A DNA stretch of 11,883 bases, from assembly GCA_026770585.1 (NCBI GenBank), contig MU646341.1, positions 568,714 to 580,596 of the forward strand, in the 5' to 3' direction. How positions within the stretch are numbered: the stretch's first letter is position 1; each line of letters begins with the position of its first letter. The DNA comes from Baffinella frigidus. Lineage: Eukaryota > Cryptophyceae > Cryptomonadales > Baffinellaceae. The translations under genes and the position numbers were made by a program. The notes below the pieces were generated by a model. That model was given only the letters and a program-made list of their open reading frames with translations. It was not told where the DNA came from and made no database searches. This document shows, piece by piece, positions 7,537 through 11,883 of the stretch.

Positions 7537-7637
7537 CCTCGCGCATAAGGAGCCGCGCCCCCCCCCCCCAGGACCACCGTAAGGCCTACTGTAGGGTCCT
7601 AGGGGGGTGCGCCTGCATATGAGCGAGGTAACCATGT
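7533..7637. mobile_element. Family K palindrome, diverged copy sharing an end with its neighbour
   Basis: It begins at the TGTA that closes the previous copy, lacks the CAGGGG end on the left (TGTACCTCGCGCATAAGGAG), and ends ATGAGCGAGGTAACCATGTA. A run of 13 C (7557-7569) pairs with a shorter G-run. Two elements overlapping at their ends suggests insertion of one into the terminus of the other, or unequal exchange. Confidence 0.75.
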
Positions 7638-7655
7638 AGTGTGGGACCTATGATA

Positions 7656-7766
7656 GGCTATCCCTTAAGTGGCCAGGCCCCCAAATTTGCGGGCCAAGAG
7701 GTCCTAGGCAGGTCCTAGGGCCCTACGGTAGGGCGTATGCGCCTACTGGGCACTTAAGGGATAGCC
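7656..7766. mobile_element. Foldback element, family A, copy 2
   Basis: Perfect 16-bp ends GGCTATCCCTTAAGTG (7656-7671) and CACTTAAGGGATAGCC (7751-7766). The interior has CCAAATTTGCGGG, GAGGTCCTAGGCAGGTCCTA and CCCTACGGTAGGGCG. It is followed without a gap by a second family A copy, and the two share the bases around 7765. Confidence 0.9.
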
Positions 7767-7863
7767 CTTAAGTGGCCAGCCGGTCATATTTGACCGGCAA
7801 GAGGTCCTAGGCAGTTCCTAGGGCCCTACGGTAGGGCGTATGAGCCTACTGGGCACTTAAGGG
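7765..7863. mobile_element. Foldback element, family A, copy 3 (tandem with copy 2)
   Basis: The ends CCCTTAAGTGGCC and GGGCACTTAAGGG are complementary apart from one position. The interior matches copy 2 from GAGGTCCTAGGC to GGGCGTATG, but GGTCATATTTGACC (a perfect small palindrome) replaces GCCCCCAAATTTGCGGGC at the left. The direct tandem arrangement of two complete elements is unusual for simple insertion. Confidence 0.88.
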
Positions 7864-7948
7864 ATGTTGGATGGGGGAGGCCCTGTGTAGATGAGGCTCG
7901 CCCCCAGCGAGTGTGGGGTGCTCTGCGGGTGTGAGAGGGAGATTGGGT

Positions 7949-8162
7949 GTGTGTGTGAAAGGTGCGGTCGAATGTGAAGCGTTGGTTTGGGACGGGCTCG
8001 GAGGAAATGTAATAAATGAGCAGTCAACGGGAGTGTCGCGCTACAGGGGTACCTCTCTCATAAGAAAACGCCCACCCCCTAGGACCACCATAGGGCCCTA
8101 GGCATAGCCCTACTGTAGGGTCCTAGGAGGAGGCGCTTTCTTATGAGCGAGGTACCCCTGTA
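7949..8162 (+). repeat. Segmental duplicate of 9357-9577 (copy 1)
   Basis: Bases 7949-8041 (GTGTGTGTGAAAGGTGCGGT, GAAGCGTTG, GGGACGGGCTCGGAG, GTAATAAATGAGCAGTCAAC) match 9357-9447 with few changes. Both are followed by a family K palindrome. The second copy has about 15 extra bases (GTACAGGGGTACC) between the two parts. Copy 2 touches the minus-strand gene, so copy 1 may carry a fragment of its upstream intron. Confidence 0.85.
8042..8162. mobile_element. Family K palindrome, 121-bp copy
   Basis: The ends TACAGGGGTACCTCTCTCAT and ATGAGCGAGGTACCCCTGTA are complementary apart from one position. The interior AGAAAACGCCCACCCCCTAG is distinctive and shared with the copy at 9465-9577, but not with those at 6782 and 7416, so the 8042 and 9465 copies form a subfamily moved together with their flank. 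Confidence 0.9.
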
Positions 8163-8193
8163 CTCAGTAATCAAACTGTCACCAGCTAGATGG

Positions 8194-8312
8194 GACCTTT
8201 AGGTCCTTTAGGTTCTTCGAGCTCCCAACATAGGCGGACACCGGAACTTGTCCTGCAGAAAGGCCGTGCTTCCTTTCGGATCACATCAGGCCCCCCAGTG
8301 CAGAAGGATCGC
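8194..8312 (+). repeat. Dispersed repeat family L, copy 1
   Basis: The stretch holds GGTCCTTTAGGTTCTTCGAG, CTCCCAACATAGGCGGACAC, CGGAACT, CCTGCAGAAAGGC, TTCGGATCACATCAGGCCCC and GTGCAGAAGG. Further copies: 8494-8576, 8577-8634 (short) and 10591-10706 (more diverged). The minus strand reads GVRLCWELEEPKGPKGP in the well-preserved copies, broken elsewhere. Its nature is unknown: it could be an element end or a degraded coding fragment. The stretch 8313-8493 between copies holds only a weak hairpin (8409-8451). Confidence 0.8.
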
Positions 8313-8493
8313 GGCAGAACCGGGATATCCACGTCGGAGTTCCCCACTCTACCCACACTCACTCGCTCGCCCACGCACCGAACCCAAGTCAGCCTTTCTG
8401 AGGCTCATGGTATCCCACGGTTGAAGTGTAAGGGCTCCAACCACGGATACCCCACAAGGTGAGGTGGGTTGTGTGGGGATTGTGTGGGGGATT

Positions 8494-8634
8494 GGTCCTT
8501 TAGGTCTTTTAGGTTCTTCGAGCTCCCAACATAGGCGGACACCGGAACTGGTTCTGCAGAAAAGCCATGCTTCCTTTAGGTCCTTTAGGTTGTTCGAGTT
8601 CCCAACATAGGCGGACACCGGAACTTCTGAAAGG
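8494..8634 (+). repeat. Dispersed repeat family L, copies 2 and 3 in tandem
   Basis: Copy 2 (8494-8576) matches copy 1 through GTTCTGCAGAAAAGCC and TTCCTTT, then runs directly into copy 3 (8577-8634), which restarts at GGTCCTTTAGGTTGTTCGAG and stops after GGAACTTCTGAAAGG. The junction TTCCTTTAGGTCC is where TTCCTTTCGGATC stands in copy 1, suggesting recombination at TCCTTT. Confidence 0.8.
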
Positions 8635-8693
8635 GCCGCCATGCCACGCCGCTGCGCAGCGGTCATGGGAGCAAAAAGCCCACTAAGGCCTCG

Positions 8694-9345
8694 CTAGAAC
8701 CTCACAAAGTCAACACTTGAGACGTCAATTATAGACCAGTGACTGTTCCTCCGCTGTTCCGACGCAAACACGTCTGACGGGCGGCTGGGGGCCATGTGCA
8801 GCGGCAGGATTGTTGCCAGTCGAAGGTAGGTCGCGATCATTGTGTCAGAGGGCATGCCGTCGGGATTGAACTGACGGTTCGCCACAAACCCAGCCAACGT
8901 GGCTGCAAGACAGGTCCACGGCGTCCAACTACCAGAATGATGTGGCCACGCGTGCTGCGCGCTGTGCCAGCGTAGCCGCTCAGGGTTGCGAAAAACGTTC
9001 CTGCCCACAGCCCCTCGGAGGCGTGCACAATTCCAATCTCGGAGCCGAGCGTCTGGGAGCGCTGGCCTGCATTGTAGTCTTCGATGATGAGGAGAGATGC
9101 CGCGCAGAGCTCCTCGTCGAGAGCGGAAACCGTCTTCTGCCAGGGCGTGCAGCCGTTACTGAAAGAAAACTGTACGTCCAGGACGTCGTCGACTTTGTCG
9201 CAGAGGCCCACGACGGAGGTCACGACATTGGCGATCAGGGCGACGAGCGTGATGGCGCCGAGCGCCTTCTTTGTCGCGGCCCGCCGAACCCAGAAATTCT
9301 TGTCCTTCTTTGCCGCCAGGTTCTCTTCCTCTGCGGGCTTGCCGC
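8694..9345 (-). CDS. 3' part of an unrecognised membrane-associated protein gene (two exons or a frameshift)
   Basis: I do not recognise the protein. The minus frame from 9345 to about 8950 is strongly GC3-rich and reads KPAEEENLAAKKDKNFW, then a likely membrane helix (ALGAITLVALIANVVTSVVG), then an acidic stretch DKVDDVLDVQFSFSNGC and DEELCAASLLIIEDYN, then GLWAGTFFATLSGYAG. Three Cys lie after the helix (GLC, NGC, ELC). After about 8950 the coding-like frame changes to TLAGFVANRQFNPDGM and on to a TAG at 8694-8696. Removing 8903-8949 (GTGGCC to CTTGCAG, 47 nt) joins the two in phase and gives about 200 residues plus the stop. A one-base frameshift is the alternative. An acceptor-like pyrimidine tract ending GGCAG lies just upstream at 9346-9350, so 9345 is taken as an exon start. 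The 5' end is not visible: upstream is the segmental duplicate and a palindrome, with an in-frame stop near 9464. It could be an intact gene with distant exons or a pseudogene. Confidence 0.55.
8903..8949 (-). other. Possible 47-nt GT-AG intron
   Basis: Read on the minus strand it starts GTGGCC and ends CCTGTCTTGCAG, a good acceptor with a pyrimidine-rich run. It is not a multiple of three, and its removal connects the upstream frame (ending ACAGCGCGCAGCACGC) to the downstream frame (CCACGTTGGCTGGG). The donor is weak. If it is not an intron, the gene carries a frameshift here. Confidence 0.4.
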
Positions 9346-9356
9346 CTGCCAGAGGG

Positions 9357-9447
9357 GTGTGTGTGAAAGGTGCGGTCGAATGTGAAGCGTTGTTTTGGGA
9401 CGGGCTCGGAGAAAGTGTAATAAATGAGCAGTCAACGAAAGTGTCAT
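9357..9447 (+). repeat. Segmental duplicate of 7949-8041 (copy 2)
   Basis: It starts within 12 bases of the minus-strand exon and matches 7949-8041 with few changes. In the exon's own frame it stays open on the minus strand (THTPLAGG after NNASHSTAPF), but the proline/serine/threonine-rich reading does not look like the exon beside it. It is more likely an intron or upstream region. Confidence 0.8.
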
Positions 9448-9606
9448 GTACAGGGGTACCGCGCTACAGGGGTACCTCTCTCATAAGAAAACGCCCACCC
9501 CCTAGGACCACCACAGGGCCCTAGGCATAGGCCTACTGCAGGGTCCTAGGAGGAGGCGCTTTCTTGTGAGCGAGGTACATATCACAGGGGTACCTCGCTC
9601 ACAAGA
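9448..9606. mobile_element. Family K palindrome with terminal fragments on both sides
   Basis: The main copy, 9465-9577, has AGAAAACGCCCACCCCCTAG and GGAGGAGGCGCTTTCTTGTG, as in 8042-8162, but ends GGTACATATCACA where other copies end GGTACCCCTGTA. A 13-base fragment of the left end (GTACAGGGGTACC) precedes it at 9449-9460. A 23-base fragment (CACAGGGGTACCTCGCTCAC) follows at 9584-9606. This looks like nested insertion or excision debris. It lies in the space between the two divergent genes. Confidence 0.8.
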
Positions 9607-9743
9607 CAGTAGAGGAATTTTCTACCAGATTTTGCCTGTCTTCTAAAAAACCGAGGAGGCCTTAGGCGTCAGGACAAAGTCCCGCCCCCTCTCCCCGGCA
9701 GAGCCCCTTTTTGGGCAAAACAACTCACCCGCGGGCAGCCAAC
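9607..9743 (+). promoter_or_regulatory. Presumed upstream/5' untranslated region of the plus-strand gene
   Basis: 137 bases between the palindrome debris and the ATG. No TATA-like box is visible. There is a C-rich stretch (CCCGCCCCCTCTCCCC, 9680-9696) and an A6 run (9645-9650). The start context is GCCAACATGTTGG, with A at -3, a normal strong eukaryotic context. The call is positional only. Confidence 0.35.
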
Positions 9744-10341
9744 ATGTTGGCAAGAGGCCAACCGTCTCTGCACGCCCTGCTCTTCCTCGCTCTACTTCCG
9801 CACCAATCCCTGGCCTGGTCTTCGATCGGGGGCGCAGTAGCAGCTGCTGCCAGGACGCGTCCTGGCCTGAGCGGCGTCGTGGGAGCGCTTGGAGTTCGAT
9901 GCTCTAGGGCAGGGACGCGCACCATCGGTCGCAGGGATGCGATGGCGGGCGTGACCGCAGCTGCGTTTTTTTCGCAGTCCTCTTTCCCGGGGAGAGCTGA
10001 TGCCAAGGCAACCTCGCCCGGGTTGCTTGGAGCCGCCATGGCCGCAGCCCCGGTCGGTTTCCGCGAGACAAAAGTGCTCGTCGGAGGGCAGAGCGTCCCC
10101 CTCTCGGTGACATCCCTTACGCTCTCGCCCATCCTGACATGTGGTGCCAGACGGAGACCTGTTTTTGTGGTTGATCACAACCTCGCAACCCCTGACCTCC
10201 CTCGAATGGATCTGAACCCCCCAGCAACGCTTTTCTGGGCAGGTGTGGTACCCCACGGACGCGTCGAGCGCAGGCGCCCGGGGAAGGTCGAAGCGCCCCT
10301 CTGGCCCTTGCTACAACCTCATGTCCCTACGGCTGCGTGCC
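9744..10341 (+). CDS. 5' part of a thylakoid-targeted protein, possibly a dienelactone-hydrolase-like alpha/beta hydrolase
   Basis: ATG 9744 opens a 121-codon exon (to 10106). Residues 1-24 look like a signal peptide (LHALLFLALLPHQSLA) with a cut before W25; an aromatic +1 residue is typical of complex-plastid import. Residues 25-62 are rich in Ala, Arg and Ser, like a transit peptide. R63-R64 followed by a hydrophobic stretch (AMAGVTAAAFF) and ADA at 85-87 resembles a twin-arginine thylakoid signal. The mature part would start near 88 and reads GFRETKVLVGGQSVPLS. A 136-nt GT-AG intron (10107-10242), in phase 0, joins this to VWYPTDASSAGARGR. The pattern 'VPLSVWYPT' is reminiscent of the N-terminal strand of predicted dienelactone hydrolases (COG4188-type). 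That is recall from family knowledge and is tentative: no catalytic Ser, Asp or His region is visible. Exon 2 merges into a foldback beginning near 10353, and its frame runs to TAA at 10483-10485 inside that element. So either a second intron starts at about 10322-10346 (GT dinucleotides are available) or the gene is truncated. Reading through the intron gives another open frame to 10352, which I think is fortuitous. Confidence 0.6.
10107..10242 (+). other. Predicted 136-nt GT-AG intron
   Basis: The donor is TCG|GTGACA and the acceptor CGCTTTTCTGGGCAG|GTG. The length is not a multiple of three, the insertion is phase 0, and joining gives SVPLS-VWYPT. The intron happens to be open in the upstream frame, so unspliced translation would run on to a stop near 10350 with a basic tail (VERRRPGKVE). 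Confidence 0.6.
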
Positions 10342-10352
10342 TTGGGTCCTAA

Positions 10353-10601
10353 AGGACCTAAAGCACAACAACGCAAACGCGTGTGGCCAGAGAGGGTCTT
10401 ATCCGGGAACATGTTTAATTTAAAAGAAAATGGATCCCTATTTGTTCATAGGAGTTGGACCAAGGTTAATCAGGGCCCTAAGTAAATTTAATTAGGGCCA
10501 TAATCCGGTTTGATAGGCCATTTTCTTTTAAATTAAACATGTTCCCGGATGAGGTCGCTTCGACCTGGACAGCGCGTTTGCGTTCTTGTGCTTTAGGTCC
10601 T
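10353..10601. mobile_element. Long foldback element inserted in or after exon 2
   Basis: The outer arms 10353-10381 and 10573-10601 pair at 28 of 29 positions (AGGACCTAAAGCAC, ACGCAAACGCG). The inner arms 10401-10433 and 10518-10550 are a perfect 33 bp (ATCCGGGAACATGTTTAATT and on). Between outer and inner arms the sides differ. The loop contains GTAAATTTAATTAGG (10482-10496), the same central word as family B at 2339-2353 and 7067-7081, though the arms are unrelated. The right outer arm overlaps the start of repeat L copy 4. Confidence 0.9.
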
Positions 10602-10706
10602 CTCGGTTCTTTTAACTCCCACCATAGGCCCACACTGGAACGTATCCTGCAGAAAAGCCATGCGTCCTTTCGGATCGCATCAAGCCCCCCGGTGCAGAAG
10701 GGTCGC
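10591..10706 (+). repeat. Dispersed repeat family L, copy 4 (diverged)
   Basis: Order and words match 8194-8312: CTTTAGGTCC, GGTTCTTTTAACTCCCACCATAGGCC, CTGCAGAAAAGCCATGC, TCCTTTCGGATCGCATCAAG, GTGCAGAAGGGTCGC. Substitutions are more numerous than between the copies at 8194 and 8494. The stretch 10707-10972 after it holds no feature I can support. Confidence 0.8.
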
Positions 10707-10972
10707 AGCGCTCACGCGGTGTTGTGCGCTCATGCGATGCCGCGCACAAGAGGGCAGTTATGTTCCCACCAGCCCTCACGGAAGGACCAAAGGGTCGATG
10801 TTCGACCTTTTCCCAAAAGCTGATTTTGTACCAAAATTGGGACTCAAGTTAACACAGCACCGCGTATCCGAGGTGCTGGCAAGGTAAATCTGAGGTCTGA
10901 AAATCGACGATTTGGTCTTTCTGTGAGGGTTGGTGCTGCTCTGCTCCACGGAAATCACGTGATAATCTCACT

Positions 10973-11102
10973 GGGAAACGGTTTTAATTTAAGACTTTCT
11001 GGCAATGAAATTTACCACACATAATGAGTCTTACCAGTAAGATTAAAGCATCCGTGCAGTAATTTTCATTGAATCCAATGGTTTTAAATTGAAACCGTTC
11101 CC
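10973..11102. mobile_element. Foldback element with GGGAAACGGTTTTAATTT ends
   Basis: The ends 10973-10990 and 11086-11102 pair with small differences (GGGAACGGTTTCAATTT is the complement of the right end). Inner pairing continues between CAATGAAATTTACCACAC (11003-11020) and the complement of GTGCAGTAATTTTCATTG (11054-11071). AT-rich, about 130 bp. Confidence 0.8.
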
Positions 11103-11120
11103 GCATTAGATCTCATCCGG

Positions 11121-11244
11121 ACGAATATTTATGATAAATACGCACCGGCAACGAAAATTACTACACAAATATTTTAATAACTACTAGTATGATCGATTTG
11201 TGTAGTAAATTTCGTTGCCTTTGCGTATTTATCATAAATACTCG
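11121..11244. mobile_element. Foldback element with arms of about 50 bp
   Basis: Arms 11121-11170 and 11195-11244 pair almost throughout: ATATTTATGATAAATACGCA, CAACGAAAATTACTACACAAAT and the complements, with a loop of about 24 nt (TATTTTAATAACTACTAGTATGAT). The inner arm word is close to the inner arm of the element at 10973-11102 and to TTTGTGTAGTGACTTTCATTGCC at 6193. Confidence 0.9.
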
Positions 11245-11277
11245 CCGCGATTAGATCCGCTTGGCGCATACGGGCAA

Positions 11278-11383
11278 CCCTTCGCCAGACATCAACCCGA
11301 TTCCGGCATTCCGTAGGGTGCTACGGTAGGCACTACAGTAGGGTGCTACGGAACGCCGGAATTGGGATGATGCCGGGAAAAGG
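11278..11383. mobile_element. Foldback element with ATTCCGGC arms and a CTACGGTAGG core
   Basis: Arms 11290-11316 and 11346-11372 pair with three mismatches (CATCAACCCGATTCCGGC, ATTCCGTAG). Weaker pairing extends out to about 11278 and 11383. The centre is GGTGCTACGGTAGGCACTAC, again the CTACGGTAGG core. Confidence 0.8.
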
Positions 11384-11440
11384 TTATCTAGTGATGGACC
11401 AGATCCTCACTCGGCAGAGCTAGATCATCTGAAAGCGCCT

Positions 11441-11787
11441 GCATGTTCTTGGCGTGACACGGTGACGCGCGGCAGGCACGCGCACCCTCTCTCGATCGGA
11501 ACCATGTTCTTGGAGTGCCACCGCGTCACTCCAACAAGGGGGCGAAGCGATATTTAATAGGCTGACAAACACGACCGATTCACGCTAGAGGGAGAGGTGT
11601 GACGACACCAGAGGGCTAGAATATGACAATCTTGGAGTGACACCCTGTTGCACCGCGCGACAGGTACTCGTACCCTCTCTCGATCGGGACCATCGCCAGC
11701 CGCCTCGGTATCTTCACCCAACCCCTAGCATATTCTTGGAGTGACAGTGAGTGCATGTTCTTGGGAGTGACAGTGAGTTCATCTTCT

Positions 11788-11790
<3 letters not shown>
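11441..11790 (+). repeat. Direct-repeat field of TGTTCTTGGAGTGACA and an approximately 60-bp block
   Basis: The block CTTGGAGTGACAC, GCGCG, CAGG, TACCCTCTCTCGATCGG, GACCAT is present at 11448-11503 and 11630-11692. The shorter word TTCTTGGAGTGACA recurs at about 11507, 11734 and 11755, with a remnant at about 11780. TTGGAGTG (11510-11517) pairs with CACTCCAA (11527-11534). There is no coding potential. Confidence 0.75.

Positions 11791-11883
<93 letters not shown>
11790..11883. repeat. AT dinucleotide microsatellite reaching the window end
   Basis: At least 46 uninterrupted AT units run to the last base. The true length is unknown because the window ends inside the array. Confidence 0.98.

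Noticed and set aside
7233-8101. Frames reading YRGTSLIR and PPPRTT
   Set aside because: These are translations of the family K palindrome arms, not genes.
8942-9524. Plus-strand open frames of about 147 codons
   Set aside because: They lie antisense to the GC3-rich minus exon and read on into the palindrome. Composition and structure favour the minus strand.
9725-10256. Long minus-strand open frames opposite the plus-strand gene
   Set aside because: They are shadows of a GC-rich coding exon. The plus frame alone gives a sensible targeting leader, start context and splice sites.

Overview
The window looks like nuclear DNA from a eukaryotic alga with a complex (secondary) plastid. Three things point that way. 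Intron-like gaps interrupt two GC3-rich reading frames. There are long degenerate arrays of CCCTAAA, the plant/algal-type telomere word. One gene encodes an N-terminus built like a signal peptide (Trp at +1 after the predicted cut), a basic transit peptide and a twin-arginine thylakoid-transfer stretch. I cannot name the genus. No bacterial operon structure, rRNA, tRNA or CRISPR array is visible.

Bases 1-8690 hold no gene I can support. This part is a dense, partly nested collection of short inverted-repeat (foldback, MITE-like) elements, direct duplications, minisatellites and microsatellites. In order: a TA/GA microsatellite (1-107); foldbacks at 145-261, 514-652, 716-908, 1095-1268 and 1323-1406; an AT-rich minisatellite (1461-1683); a field of about 55-bp dispersed repeats (1721-2560) interrupted by a foldback (2279-2406); a foldback with a central hairpin (2565-2751); GA-rich arrays punctuated by a 65-bp unit (3163-3705); two telomere-like tracts (4060-4112 and 4996-5170); a triplicated unit of about 75 bp (5171-5694); duplicated and inverted blocks (5709-6545); and a cluster of 121-bp near-perfect palindromes (6727-8162) with a tandem pair of another foldback family (7656-7863).

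The genic part is 8694-10341, with two divergently oriented gene pieces. On the minus strand (9345 to 8694) lies the 3' part of an unrecognised protein gene with one likely membrane segment. It is complete at its stop and has a 47-nt intron or a frameshift near 8903-8949. On the plus strand (from ATG 9744) lies the 5' part of a thylakoid-targeted protein. Joining 10106 to 10243 across a 136-nt GT-AG intron gives a run ending in VWYPT, reminiscent of the start of dienelactone-hydrolase-like alpha/beta hydrolases. The plus-strand gene then runs into a foldback of about 250 bp (10353-10601), and no catalytic part is visible after it. Between the two genes sit a 121-bp palindrome and a segmental duplicate of 7949-8162.

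From 10591 to the end the window is again repeats: a dispersed repeat copy, three foldbacks (10973-11102, 11121-11244, 11278-11383), a direct-repeat field (11441-11790) and a terminal AT microsatellite reaching the last base.

The main biological interest is structural. Several foldback families with unrelated arms share the same CCTACGGTA-type core, and foldbacks sit next to or inside both gene pieces. I see no convincing new multi-gene system.
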